Below are positions 24,068 through 31,950 of a DNA stretch of 36,102 nt, piece by piece. Position 1 is the first letter of the stretch, and each line of letters starts with the position of its first letter. The translations under genes and the position numbers were made by a program. The notes under the pieces are model-generated. The model saw only the letters and a program-made list of their open reading frames with translations, was not told the origin of the DNA and did not search any database. The stretch comes from Roseobacter sp. (GTDB lineage Bacteria; Pseudomonadota; Alphaproteobacteria; Rhodobacterales; Rhodobacteraceae): the NCBI GenBank assembly GCA_024636475.1, contig JAGXHA010000114.1, positions 1-36,102 of the forward strand, given 5' to 3'.

Positions 24068-24141
24068 GCTGTGCATCTTGCGGGGCTTTGCCCGTGACGA
24101 CGATACTGCCTGCTTACGTGCTTTTTGAGCCAAAGAAGACG

Positions 24142-24447
24142 TTAGCGAGATGCTTTTTCTTCCACACCGCTGCGTGATTGGCGACGGGCAAGTTCAGCCA
24201 TCACATCGACAAGTTGCACATCGCGCGAGGCGAGCATGACCAGCAGGTGATAAAGGACATCCGCGGCCTCGGACGTGAGGGCCGCCTTGTCGTCCTTTAT
24301 CGCTTCGATAATGGCTTCGATCGCCTCTTCACCGAATTTCTCGGCGCATTTTTCTGGACCCTTGGCAAGCAGTTGCGCGGTCCAGCTGCTGTCTGGATCA
24401 GCGGTCTTGCGCGCTTCGATCGTGGCGAAAAGGTCGTCTAGGGTCAT
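24142..24447 (-). CDS. hisE: Phosphoribosyl-ATP pyrophosphohydrolase
   Basis: A 101-residue all-alpha NTP pyrophosphatase (MazG-like) for step two of histidine synthesis, hydrolysing phosphoribosyl-ATP to phosphoribosyl-AMP. The [17 protein letters not shown] segment carries the metal-binding ExxE, and [23 protein letters not shown] the second acidic helix. Its ATG overlaps the hisF stop by 4 bases (ATGA), so it is the last gene of hisA-hisF-hisE. The hisI step must be encoded elsewhere. Confidence 0.95.
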   Translation of the reverse strand: MTLDDLFATIEARKTADPDSSWTAQLLAKGPEKCAEKFGEEAIEAIIEAIKDDKAALTSEAADVLYHLLVMLASRDVQLVDVMAELARRQSRSGVEEKASR

Positions 24448-25205
24448 GTGAGCCTCATGGGGATACCTGCGGCGGCCATGTGGTGCTTGGCTTGCGCGAC
24501 CGTGAATTCACCGAAGTGGAAGATCGAGGCCGCCAGGACAGCGGATGCACCGCCTATTGTTACCCCTTCGACGAGATGATCCAAGTTGCCCACCCCCCCG
24601 GATGCGATCACCGGCACGCTGACGGCATCAGATATGGCGCGGGTCAGGGGCAGGTTGAAGCCTTGTTTGGTGCCGTCGCGGTCCATCGAAGTAAGCAGGA
24701 TCTCTCCGGCACCTTTGGCAGTCACCAGCTTGGCAAAATCAACTGCGTCGATGCCAGTGGGTTTGCGGCCCCCGTGGGTGAAGATCTCCCATTTGCCAGG
24801 GGCGACGGTTTTTGCGTCGATCGCGCAGACGATGCATTGGCTGCCAAATTGATCAGCCGCGCGCGAGATCACATCCGGGTCGGCCACGGCGGCTGAGTTG
24901 AAGCTGACCTTGTCGTCACCGGCCAGCAGCAGGGCGCGCACATCAGCAACGGTACGGACACCGCCGCCGACGGTCAGGGGGATATAGCAATGCTCAGCCG
25001 TGCGGGTGACCAGATCAAACATCGTGCCGCGGTTTTCATGGGTGGCGTGGATGTCGAGAAAGCACAGCTCGTCGGCGCCGGCGGCATCATAGGCGATGGC
25101 GGCATCGACGGGATCGCCTGCATCGCGCAGCCCGACAAAGTTGACGCCTTTGACGACACGGCCATCAGCAACGTCAAGACAGGGGATGATGCGGGTTTTG
25201 AGCAT
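24444..25205 (-). CDS. hisF: Imidazole glycerol phosphate synthase cyclase subunit
   Basis: A 253-residue (beta/alpha)8 barrel. [20 protein letters not shown] carries the first catalytic Asp (D11), and the [11 protein letters not shown] segment the second. [19 protein letters not shown] and [16 protein letters not shown] are the phosphate-binding loops. It uses ammonia delivered by HisH to convert PRFAR to IGP and AICAR. It shares an ATGA overlap with hisE, and lies 96 bases after hisA across a hairpin-rich repeat. Confidence 0.97.
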   Translation of the reverse strand: MLKTRIIPCLDVADGRVVKGVNFVGLRDAGDPVDAAIAYDAAGADELCFLDIHATHENRGTMFDLVTRTAEHCYIPLTVGGGVRTVADVRALLLAGDDKVSFNSAAVADPDVISRAADQFGSQCIVCAIDAKTVAPGKWEIFTHGGRKPTGIDAVDFAKLVTAKGAGEILLTSMDRDGTKQGFNLPLTRAISDAVSVPVIASGGVGNLDHLVEGVTIGGASAVLAASIFHFGEFTVAQAKHHMAAAGIPMRLT

Positions 25206-25220
25206 GGCTTTTCTTTAGTT

Positions 25221-25284
25221 GGGCTTTGCCCCGGTGGCAAGCCGCTGGAGGGCTGTCTGCCCTCCAGACCTCCCGAGGATTTTA
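25221..25284. repeat. Dispersed intergenic repeat, copy 2 (between hisA and hisF)
   Basis: GGGC-TTT-GCCC (25221-25231) and a perfect 9-bp stem CTGGAGGGC/GCCCTCCAG with TGTCT loop (25245-25267) are followed by ACCTCCCGAGGATTTTA. This is the same layout as 15501-15550, inverted. It sits inside the hisA-hisF transcript, where it could stabilise or process the RNA (inference). Confidence 0.6.
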
Positions 25285-25301
25285 CGCCATTTGGAAAGGC
25301 T

Positions 25302-26018
25302 TCAGGCGAGGGCTTTGAGGGCAGCAGCAAGGTCGATGGCACCGTCGTAAAGGGCGCGGCCCGAGATCGCACCCGAGATGACCTTGGTGGCTTTCAGGGC
25401 TTTGAGATCGTCAAGCGAGCTGACACCGCCTGAGGCGATGACGGGAATGTTGACGGCACGTGCGAGCGCCGTTGTTGCGTCGATATTGGGACCGCCCATG
25501 GCACCGTCGCGCAGGATATCGGTGTAGATGATCGCGGCAACGCCTGCGTCCTCAAAGGACTTGGCAAGATCGGTGACCATGATGTCGGTTTCCGTGGCCC
25601 AGCCTTTGGTGGCGACACGGCCGTTGCGGGCGTCGATGCCCACCGCAACCTTGCCCGGAAAGGCGCGGGCGGCCTCACGGACCAGATCAGGGTTCTCGAC
25701 CGCGACCGTCCCGAGGATCACGCGGGCGAGCCCCTTGTCGAGCCACGCCTCTATTGTGGCCATGTCGCGGATTCCGCCGCCAAGCTGGGCCGGGACGTTG
25801 CACTGCTTCAGGATCGCCTCGACCGGGGCGGCGTTGACGGGTTGGCCGGCGAAGGCACCGTTGAGGTCGACCAGGTGCAGCCACGTGCAACCCGCATCAA
25901 CGAAGGTGCGGGCTTGGGCGGCGGGATCGTCGTTGAACACGGTGGATTGCGCCATATCGCCATGGACAAGGCGCACGGCATGGCCGTCTTTAAGGTCGAT
26001 TGCGGGGTAAAGGATCAT
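25302..26018 (-). CDS. hisA: ProFAR isomerase HisA
   Basis: A 238-residue (beta/alpha)8 barrel isomerase of histidine synthesis (ProFAR to PRFAR). [17 protein letters not shown] has the catalytic base D8, and [18 protein letters not shown] carries the second acid. Both phosphate-binding loops (LGGGIRDM and [10 protein letters not shown]) are present. It heads the hisA-hisF-hisE group. The upstream hisH lies 1.3 kb away across opposite-strand genes, so hisA must have its own promoter within about 26019-26158. Confidence 0.96.
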   Translation of the reverse strand: MILYPAIDLKDGHAVRLVHGDMAQSTVFNDDPAAQARTFVDAGCTWLHLVDLNGAFAGQPVNAAPVEAILKQCNVPAQLGGGIRDMATIEAWLDKGLARVILGTVAVENPDLVREAARAFPGKVAVGIDARNGRVATKGWATETDIMVTDLAKSFEDAGVAAIIYTDILRDGAMGGPNIDATTALARAVNIPVIASGGVSSLDDLKALKATKVISGAISGRALYDGAIDLAAALKALA

Positions 26019-26158
26019 GGCGCAGCTCTTGCATTGATAAGGTCACGGCCAAATCGCACGGGTGGCAGGAATTTGCAACGCGCCACAGGTCGCCGCAACG
26101 TCAAGCTTGCCTGAATCACTGATTTCACGCCAACATTTGGCATCTTGGAGGAGATATC

Positions 26159-26548
26159 ATGAAAAGAACGATTTTGGCGGCTGTAATTGGCGTCATGACA
26201 GCAGGTGCGGCGATGGCTGCTGACCCAGCTTTCGGCGTGTGGAAAACCCAGCCCGATGACGGCGCTTACGCCCATGTAAAGATGAGCCAGTGTGGTACTG
26301 CCATCTGTGGAACGATCCAGCGGACCTTTAATGACACGGGTGAATATAAGTCCGAGAATATCGGCAAACAGCTGGTCATCAGTATGTCACCGGACGGCCA
26401 AGGCAATTACGCTGGCAAGGTCTGGCGCCCCTCTAACAACAAGATCTACATCGGCAAGATGACGGTTTCAGGCAATGACTTGAAGCTGTCGGGCTGCATC
26501 GCCGGTGGCTTGCTGTGCTCAAAGCAAGACTGGAGCCGCATCCAGTAA
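26159..26548 (+). CDS. DUF2147 exported protein, copy 1
   Basis: A 129-residue exported protein. Its signal peptide MKRTILAAVIGVMTAGAAMA is cut before ADPAFG. A DUF2147 domain follows: FGVWKTQPDDGAYAHVKMSQCGTAICGTI, GKVWRPSNNKIYIGKMTVSGNDLKLSGCIAGGLLCSKQDW. Two Cys pairs could form disulfides. DUF2147 proteins are small periplasmic beta-barrel-like domains without an assigned reaction. GGAGGAG lies a few bases before the ATG. It is divergent from hisA and followed by a paralogue in tandem. Confidence 0.9.
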   Translation: MKRTILAAVIGVMTAGAAMAADPAFGVWKTQPDDGAYAHVKMSQCGTAICGTIQRTFNDTGEYKSENIGKQLVISMSPDGQGNYAGKVWRPSNNKIYIGKMTVSGNDLKLSGCIAGGLLCSKQDWSRIQ

Positions 26549-26687
26549 AATTTACCCTTTTTATCTTCTAAATTGAGAAAATTTGCTCGAATCAGCGCGT
26601 TGGTGTAGAATCTCACCAGCGCCTTGGTTTTTTGGTGCGGTGCCAAGAGATTGTAAGGCATGTGTGTCGCTTTGGGGAGTGATACAA

Positions 26688-27080
26688 ATGATTTTAAAGA
26701 AGTGTATTTTAGTTAGCGCCCTCATTGTTGGAACCGCGACCCCGGTATTTGCGGATATGGTCGAAGGTGTCTGGAAGTCTGCACCCGATATCAACGGGTT
26801 AGTTGTTCATGTACGTGCAAAGCAATGTGGACCCGCGCTGTGTGGGATCGTGGAGCGTGCGAAAGATCGTCGTGGTTATGACAAGAAATCAACAGCGGTA
26901 GGCAAAAGGGTGTTTTGGGACATGGTTCAACAGCCAGACGGCACCTATGCGGGCAATCTGCTGGAGCCGTCAGGGTCCAAACGAAAGCAAGCGACAATGC
27001 TTGTCGACGGCAATGCCATGCGTCTGGTCAAATGTTCTGGAATGGATTGTGACGAGGTGACTTGGACCCGACTGCGGTAG
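26688..27080 (+). CDS. DUF2147 exported protein, copy 2
   Basis: A 130-residue paralogue of the preceding gene. Its signal peptide is MILKKCILVSALIVGTATPVFA. The same framework follows: VEGVWKSAPDINGLVVHVRAKQCGPALCGIVE, DMVQQPDGTYAGNLLEPSGSKRKQATMLVDGNAMRLVKCSGMDCDEVTW. All four conserved Cys are retained. The start at 26688 is preferred because it gives the signal peptide and has GGGGAG about 9 bases upstream. The two copies are well diverged, so the duplication is old or the second was acquired separately. Confidence 0.88.
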   Translation: MILKKCILVSALIVGTATPVFADMVEGVWKSAPDINGLVVHVRAKQCGPALCGIVERAKDRRGYDKKSTAVGKRVFWDMVQQPDGTYAGNLLEPSGSKRKQATMLVDGNAMRLVKCSGMDCDEVTWTRLR

Positions 27081-27145
27081 GGCGGCGAAACAGAACGGTC
27101 TGGCTGGCAGTTTCCTGATGAATGAAATTATCAGGAGCAACGAGT

Positions 27146-27294
27146 ATGACAGTAATTCAAACCAAAGGCGGAACAGCGCTGGACGTGAAAGGATGGGGGC
27201 AGGGCCCGCCCCGAGCGGCCGTTCTGGGGGCATGACTGCGACACATGTGAATCAGTTATCGCAAGATTTGCTGGGATTTTTGAAAGACAAATAA
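27146..27294 (+). pseudogene. Collapsed haloperoxidase-type alpha/beta hydrolase
   Basis: CAGGAGC precedes an ATG at 27146 opening MTVIQTKGGTALDVKGWGQG, the usual start of non-heme chloroperoxidase-like hydrolases ('...T.DGT...KDWG.G.P'). That frame ends near 27235. The other forward frame just downstream then reads GMTATHVNQLSQDLLGFLKD and stops at 27292-27294, which is the family's C-terminal end ('HG...TH...N.DLLAFL'). About 230 internal codons, including the nucleophile elbow, are gone and the frame is shifted. It fills the 217-base gap between the second DUF2147 gene and hisH. Confidence 0.65.
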
Positions 27295-27297
27295 CGC

Positions 27298-27936
27298 CTA
27301 TGGCCGCCAGTTTAGAAAATTGGTGATCATTTTCAAGCCCGTCGTCTGGCTTTTCTCTGGATGAAACTGCATGCCAAGCATCGTGTCGCGGCCAATCACG
27401 GCTGTGACTTCACCGGCATAATCGACATGTGCCAGCCGTTGATTCTGTTTTTCGACAACCATATGGAAACTATGGACAAAGTATGTATGATCACCTGTTT
27501 TGATGCCATCAAAAACGGGGTGAGGGTTGTCAATCACCAGATCGTTCCACCCCATGTGCGGCACTTTCAAGGTTTTGTCTGAAGGCGTTATCTTGGTTAC
27601 TTCCCCGTCGATCCAGCCCAACCCTTGGGTGTCTTCATATTCGCGCCCCCATGACGCCATCAGTTGCATTCCGACGCAAATGCCCAGGAAAGGCCGGCCT
27701 TTAACCTCGACTGCTTCGACCATCGCGGCGTAGATGCCACTTTTGCCCTTGAGTGCCGCCATGCAGGACGGAAACGCACCATCGCCAGGCAAGACCAGCC
27801 TGTCTGCACGCGCCACCACGTCTGCATCTGCCGTGACAACTACCTCGCCTGCGTCGCCTTCACGGGCCATCCGTTCGAACGCTTTGTGGGCGGAATGCAA
27901 GTTGCCGGATTCGTAGTCGATGATGGCGGTCAACAT
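27298..27936 (-). CDS. hisH: Imidazole glycerol phosphate synthase glutaminase subunit
   Basis: A 212-residue class I glutamine amidotransferase. The Cys nucleophile is in PFLGICVGMQLM, and the His/Glu pair in MLGMQFHPEKSQTTG. The oxyanion strand region VLPGDGAFPSCM is also present. It supplies ammonia to HisF. The ATG at 27936 lies 3 bases after the hisB stop, so the two are coupled. HisF is encoded on the same strand but 2.1 kb further on, separated by opposite-strand genes. Confidence 0.96.
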   Translation of the reverse strand: MLTAIIDYESGNLHSAHKAFERMAREGDAGEVVVTADADVVARADRLVLPGDGAFPSCMAALKGKSGIYAAMVEAVEVKGRPFLGICVGMQLMASWGREYEDTQGLGWIDGEVTKITPSDKTLKVPHMGWNDLVIDNPHPVFDGIKTGDHTYFVHSFHMVVEKQNQRLAHVDYAGEVTAVIGRDTMLGMQFHPEKSQTTGLKMITNFLNWRP

Positions 27937-27939
27937 GGA

Positions 27940-28527
27940 CTACAAAGCACCTTTCGTAGAGGGGATGTCGCCAGATTTGCGCGGATCAACCTCGACCGCC
28001 TCGCGCAACGCGCGGGCAACCGACTTGAACGCAGCTTCGGCAATGTGATGGCTGTTCAGCCCGTGCAGCATGTCCACGTGGAGCGTGATGCCGCCGTGGG
28101 TCGAGAGGGCTTGAAAAAACTCACGTACAAGTTCGGTGTCGAAGGTGCCGATCTTGGCCGTTGGCAGATCAACGTTCCAGATCAGAAACGGACGCGCTGA
28201 CAGATCCAATGCAGTGCGCACCAAGGCATCATCCATCGGCAAAAGGCACGCACCATAGCGGCGGATACCGCGTTTGTCGCCAAGCGCCTTGGTGAGTGCC
28301 TGACCCAAAGTTATGCCTACATCTTCGACGGTGTGGTGATCATCAATGTGCAGATCGCCTTTGGCCGAAATCTTCATATCGATCAACGAGTGGCGTGCCA
28401 GCTGGTCCAGCATGTGATCGAAAAAACCAACGCCTGTGTGATTGTCATAGGACCCCGTCCCATCAAGATTGACCTCGACCGTGATTTCAGTTTCGGCGGT
28501 GGAACGGCTGATGGTTGACTGGCGCAT
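27940..28527 (-). CDS. hisB: Imidazoleglycerol-phosphate dehydratase
   Basis: A 195-residue monofunctional IGP dehydratase (no fused phosphatase). Metal-binding histidine motifs appear twice: [31 protein letters not shown], and later [45 protein letters not shown]. It catalyses dehydration to imidazole-acetol phosphate. It is the first gene of the hisB-hisH pair. Confidence 0.96.
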   Translation of the reverse strand: MRQSTISRSTAETEITVEVNLDGTGSYDNHTGVGFFDHMLDQLARHSLIDMKISAKGDLHIDDHHTVEDVGITLGQALTKALGDKRGIRRYGACLLPMDDALVRTALDLSARPFLIWNVDLPTAKIGTFDTELVREFFQALSTHGGITLHVDMLHGLNSHHIAEAAFKSVARALREAVEVDPRKSGDIPSTKGAL

Positions 28528-28668
28528 GGCGAAACTCTCTGCTTGTTGAGGCTCTTATAGCAGCGCATGCGCCCACGCCAAGGCCAAGTACGGCGATATC
28601 GCCCTGTAAAGGGGTAATATGGGATTGCAGCCCAATACGCCCCTATGTACCCTGATGGAGAGTAACCA

Positions 28669-28923
28669 GTGGAAAGCGCCTTTATGTCAACTTGTGTCTT
28701 TATCCAGATACGATGCCGCCCCGGGACGACCTATCGCGTCGCCGAGGAGATTGCCTTGCGCGAGATCCATTCTGAGCTGTATTCGACGTCTGGCGATTTC
28801 GACTTGCTGATGAAGCTGTATATTCCCAAGGGCGAGGACGTTGGGGTTTATATCAACGATCATCTGCTGGATATCGAAGGTATTGAACGGTCTCTGACCA
28901 CTATGACGTTCAAAGTTTTTTGA
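28669..28923 (+). CDS. Stand-alone Lrp/AsnC ligand-binding (RAM) domain protein
   Basis: An 84-residue protein that appears to be the RAM ligand-binding domain of Lrp/AsnC regulators without the DNA-binding half. TCVFIQIRCRPGTTYRVAEEI, then HSELYSTSGDFDLLMKLYIPKGEDVGVYI, then IEGIERSLTTMTFKVF match the beta-alpha-beta pattern. Such stand-alone RAM proteins bind small effectors and may form mixed assemblies with full-length regulators. It starts at GTG 28669 with GGAGAG 6 bases upstream; ATG 28684 is the alternative. Its stop overlaps the TTG start of the next gene (TTGA). Confidence 0.8.
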   Translation: MESAFMSTCVFIQIRCRPGTTYRVAEEIALREIHSELYSTSGDFDLLMKLYIPKGEDVGVYINDHLLDIEGIERSLTTMTFKVF

Positions 28924-29255
28924 AACGTCTCGTTGCTTTTTGCGCAGGCTTGATCTGCGTCGCGGCCCCGTTGGCCGCGCGAACCTACGAGGGCGAGGAA
29001 GCTGCCGCTTTGCGCTGCGCCAACACGCTCGCGTTTACTGCCGTGACCTTGGGGCGTGCCGAAATGATCGGAGAGGGAGAGAAGAACGTGATGTTGGGCA
29101 TTACGGTCTTGATTCTCGAGCGGCATGTCAGCGGTACGCGGGCTGAAAAGAAAGCTGCCATGCAGGTGATGCGCGATCGACGTGACATCGATGCGACGCT
29201 CTGGGATTATCGGCGCAACGCCGCCAAATGCCTTGTGCAGTTTCCCATCAACTAA
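28920..29255 (+). CDS. Small exported protein of unknown function
   Basis: A 111-residue protein starting at TTG 28920, overlapping the previous stop by 4 bases. A signal peptide (MKRLVAFCAGLICVAAPLAA, cut before RTYEG) precedes a mainly helical domain of about 90 residues with two Cys (RCANTLAF near the start, KCLVQF near the end), which could form one disulfide. Translational coupling with the RAM-domain gene suggests a shared role. I recognise no family. Confidence 0.72.
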   Translation: MKRLVAFCAGLICVAAPLAARTYEGEEAAALRCANTLAFTAVTLGRAEMIGEGEKNVMLGITVLILERHVSGTRAEKKAAMQVMRDRRDIDATLWDYRRNAAKCLVQFPIN

Positions 29256-29450
29256 AACGCGGACGCTTGCGCGGTTTGCGCGCGAATGGGTTGCCGGCTT
29301 GTTCGTCTTGGTCAAACGATCCGAAAAACCATCTTGAACCGAAAATTAGGGTTTTGCTGAGATATTCCTAATGTGCCCCAAAATGGGCGCATTGTTTCGT
29401 TAACTTTTTTCAAACGTCTGGCGCGTGCTTGAAAGTGGAGTGGAATATAC

Positions 29451-30161
29451 ATGCATAAGTCTTTGCTTCTTTTTCCGATGGTTGCCGGATTGGCCCTTTC
29501 GGGTTGTGCAAATATGCCCGGAACTAAGACGGCAGTACCGGCGTCGATGTCGTTTCAGGCGACCAGTGCGAATGAAGCTGTGTTGCTAGAACAAACCGCA
29601 ACGCTGGACCGGATGATGAAGGATATTGTGCGCCATACCACGATCAAGCATGCAGCTGTCGGGGCGGCCATCGGTTGCGGGCTTGCCGTCGTCACCTCAA
29701 GCGCTTCAAGCTGCCTGACCGCAGCGGCTGCGGGTGGTGCCGTGGGGGCCGTAAGCGGGCACCTGGCTGGCAAGCGTGACGTTGCCCAACGGATTGAACT
29801 GGTGTCGGCCAATTCGATTGTTCGCAGCATTCGGAAATCAAACACGCAGTTGGGCGATATCAATGCCGACTTGCCCAAGTTTCTGGCCCAGCAAGACGCT
29901 GACGTAAAAGGTCTCACATCGCTTAGAACCATGGGCACGATCAGCACCGAAGAATTCGACGCACGGTTGGCTATGATCCGGACAAACAGGGCTGAATTGG
30001 CCGAGGCATTGCTGATGTCATCGCAACAAGCGCGCACAGCCAGCGCAAATCTGCGCGAAGCAGCGGCGCAAGGTCAGTCGGGCCTTGAGTGGCATATCAG
30101 CGCCGTTGATCAGATGGAGCGCGAGGCACTTTCCGCCCGTTCGTCGATTGCGTTGCTCTGA
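29451..30161 (+). CDS. Putative lipoprotein with glycine-rich segment
   Basis: A 236-residue lipoprotein. The lipobox is LALSGC (Cys19), followed by ANMPG. Residues about 65-108 are Gly/Ala-rich and weakly hydrophobic (AAVGAAIGCGLAVV, AAAAGGAVGAVSGHLAG), like a glycine-zipper membrane segment. A long helical, coiled-coil-prone C-terminus follows (residues 110-236). It is likely anchored in the inner or outer membrane facing the periplasm. Neighbours give no clue. It is the last chromosomal-type gene before the tRNA-Gly scar. Confidence 0.75.
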   Translation: MHKSLLLFPMVAGLALSGCANMPGTKTAVPASMSFQATSANEAVLLEQTATLDRMMKDIVRHTTIKHAAVGAAIGCGLAVVTSSASSCLTAAAAGGAVGAVSGHLAGKRDVAQRIELVSANSIVRSIRKSNTQLGDINADLPKFLAQQDADVKGLTSLRTMGTISTEEFDARLAMIRTNRAELAEALLMSSQQARTASANLREAAAQGQSGLEWHISAVDQMEREALSARSSIALL

Positions 30162-30184
30162 CAACATTTGCTCGTTAATGCTCT

Positions 30185-30212
30185 GAAGGCTGCTTTAAAC
30201 GGGTGGCCTTTT
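30185..30212 (+). terminator. Possible terminator after the lipoprotein gene
   Basis: AAGGC and GCCTT flank a 16-base loop and are followed by TTGCGTTT. The stem is short, so this is a weak call. Confidence 0.35.
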
Positions 30213-30290
30213 GCGTTTGATACTATTGAAGAAAGCGCTGTCTGCTGTTTGGCTTCAAAACGCGCGGTTCAAAATAATAGATCCTAAAAC

Positions 30291-30322
30291 AAAAAAGGGC
30301 CGCCCGAAGGCGGCCTATTTTT
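30291..30322 (-). terminator. Terminator of the tRNA-Gly locus
   Basis: On the minus strand GGCCGCC-TTCG-GGCGGCC (30315 to 30298), with a stable TTCG tetraloop, is followed by CTTTTTTG. It lies 33 bases past the CCA of the tRNA-Gly fragment and must have ended the original tRNA transcript. Confidence 0.85.
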
Positions 30323-30347
30323 ATCTGCTGGGGTTGCAGAAACCAGT

Positions 30348-30393
30348 TGGAGCGGGCGAGGCGATTCGAACGCCCGACCCTAACCTTGGCAAG
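30348..30393 (-). other. tRNA-Gly(GCC) 3' fragment: attachment-site scar
   Basis: On the minus strand the sequence reads C-TTGCCAA (complete anticodon loop, anticodon GCC) GGTTA, then the T-arm GGGCG-TTCGAAT-CGCCT, acceptor half CGCCCGC and TCCA. The 5' half is absent: left of the loop the anticodon stem should be TAACC but reads GATAC, and no D-arm follows. Tyrosine integrases commonly recombine in the anticodon loop and leave such a 3' copy. The orientation places the inserted element to the right, with the intact tRNA-Gly expected beyond the window. Confidence 0.8.
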
Positions 30394-30523
30394 TATCTGA
30401 TCCCCGAAAACAGTAATAAACTCAACAGCTTACAATAGCTAAACTTGATGCAGCCCGTAAACATATGTAGAACATAGACTATTTTTCATGCAACTTGCAC
30501 GGAGTTTTTTTGGGGTTCATTTC

Positions 30524-30733
30524 CTATTCACAGATGATGTAGCTTTCGGGGCCACGAAACTGGTTCCAAACCATTGGATTGCGGCAAATTGTTTGCCCGT
30601 CTTTCTGAACCGTGTAGCCGACAAGCCTTCCATTGGTGTTCACCGATGCTCTGACCTGTGCGATGGCTGTTGTAGCGAGAGCTAAGGTTAGCCCAGCGGC
30701 CAAGCCCAAAGCGGTGGATTTAACATCTAACAT
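30524..30733 (-). CDS. Small exported protein of unknown function
   Basis: A 69-residue protein with a signal peptide (MLDVKSTALGLAAGLTLALA, cut near AIAQ) and a mature part of about 45 residues: VRASVNTNGRLVGYTVQKDG, then QTICRNPMVWNQFRGPESYIICE. Two Cys could pair. The start at 30733 has CGGAGA about 9 bases upstream. A strong dyad lies upstream at 30764-30811. It is the first gene inside the putative element. I recognise no family. Confidence 0.6.
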   Translation of the reverse strand: MLDVKSTALGLAAGLTLALATTAIAQVRASVNTNGRLVGYTVQKDGQTICRNPMVWNQFRGPESYIICE

Positions 30734-30763
30734 TTCAGCGTTTCTCCGTTTTATTTTTAGCAA

Positions 30764-30811
30764 TTTGGCTTTCCAGTTTCGCGGCTGACGCCGCTACTCA
30801 GGCAAGCCAAA
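30764..30811. repeat. Nested inverted repeat upstream of the small exported gene
   Basis: TTTGGCTT (30764-30771) pairs with AAGCCAAA (30804-30811), enclosing a perfect GCGGC-TGAC-GCCGC hairpin (30781-30794). On the minus strand it lies about 30 bases before the start at 30733, so it would be in the 5' leader or be an operator. Confidence 0.45.
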
Positions 30812-31110
30812 CTAAGCGTGTTATACATTTTTCCGCGTACCGGCGTTGCCAGGATGCGGCAATTTTTTCTTTTCGTACTCTTCCGAGCAGGTATCTGCGT
30901 TTGCAGCTAGCTAGGCACGTCCGTGGAGTGACTGTTGCCGATCTGAATCGTCAATTCAAATACCTTCATCTTCACATTGAAAGCAGTACTTGCGGCCCAT
31001 CCGGATTTTGCTGAGTCCGCTTGCAGATTGTGATAATATCTAACAAAAACAATTACTTGACTCATTTTTATCAATCTGTAAAACGCGAGGGAGTAGGAAA
31101 AGGAAGCAAT
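30812..31110. other. Intergenic DNA, no gene seen
   Basis: AT-richer than the chromosome to the left. It should hold the promoters of the divergent genes on either side. I see no RNA gene or repeat. Confidence 0.4.
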
Positions 31111-31581
31111 ATGACCGAGTCGAAAAATGAACCAATGCGTACAAAAACACAGAATTCCGAAACTGAAGGGGATATAGAAGACGTTGTAGGGCTTCCGTTT
31201 CCAGCGGACGAAGACATAGCCAAAGCTATAAGATACGGCAAAACACTGAACCTGTGTGGCGAGCGTCTGCGCAGCGCTATAAGTGACTATCTAGCCGATA
31301 GCGACAATCTGGTTGGTAGTGAGAGCCAATTGAGAGAATTGAGTAGTTTGGCAAAACTTTTGCGCGAGGTTCTTCTGGAGTTTGACCTCACCGAAAACAC
31401 TCTGACCGCAGTGGGGCTTGAGATTGCTGTCGGTTCTGGGGATGATCTTAGGCTTTGTAGCGGCAAAGATCTGGCGAGCATGATCTGCGATCAGTACGAA
31501 GAAGCGGGTTTTACAAATGATGCTATTGCCGGAATCTTTGAGCTGGGCTTGGAATTAGTGGAGATGAAGTCCGAAGATTAA
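31111..31581 (+). CDS. Acidic protein of unknown function
   Basis: A 156-residue, strongly acidic, helical protein with no signal peptide, membrane segment or recognisable motif. The start at 31111 (MTESKNEPMRTKTQ) has AAGGAAG about 6 bases upstream. An earlier in-frame start at 31021 would add 30 residues in AT-rich DNA without a ribosome site. Codon use differs from the chromosomal genes to the left (more AT-ending codons), in keeping with an acquired gene. It could be a phage-type or regulatory small protein; no function is proposed. Confidence 0.6.
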   Translation: MTESKNEPMRTKTQNSETEGDIEDVVGLPFPADEDIAKAIRYGKTLNLCGERLRSAISDYLADSDNLVGSESQLRELSSLAKLLREVLLEFDLTENTLTAVGLEIAVGSGDDLRLCSGKDLASMICDQYEEAGFTNDAIAGIFELGLELVEMKSED

Positions 31582-31950
31582 CACTGAGAGATTTACCCTA
31601 GATATGGGGCACCTTTCTACTGTCAAATGTCAAAAACAAAAGCTCACAGATAGCGAGGGTTTTGAAAGGTGAGGGCCAATTGCAAACCGAACTAGTATCA
31701 ATATGACATTTGCGAAAGATGCCACACAATCCGTTTGCAGTCACTGCGACTAGTTTCAAAACTAAGGCAACCCGCCTAGTGGGACCCTGCGTTTTTTAAA
31801 GCATGAGCGCATTTTGAGGCTTTGACAAAGTTTGACTGACAAAGTCCCACTTACACAAACCGGCGCAAGTCGTGCGCAGTCTACTTTCGAGCGGATTTGC
31901 AATGCAGGGGAGGGGCGCGATGCGATGGCTCCACCGGAGCCAGTCGGGGA
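31582..31950. other. Intergenic region with several dyads and a direct repeat
   Basis: No gene seen. It holds CACCTTTC (31610-31617)/GAAAGGTG (31664-31671), CAAATGTCA (31624-31632)/TGACATTTG (31704-31712), and a direct repeat TGACAAAGT at 31823-31831 and 31837-31845. A hairpin TGGCTCC-ACC-GGAGCCA (31926-31942) lies just past the recombinase stop codon and may be its terminator. Confidence 0.45.

Noticed and set aside
30211..30438. A 75-codon forward frame reading ...AGEAIRTPDPN...
   Set aside because: It runs across the terminator and the antisense of the tRNA-Gly fragment; such frames are artefacts of tRNA sequence.
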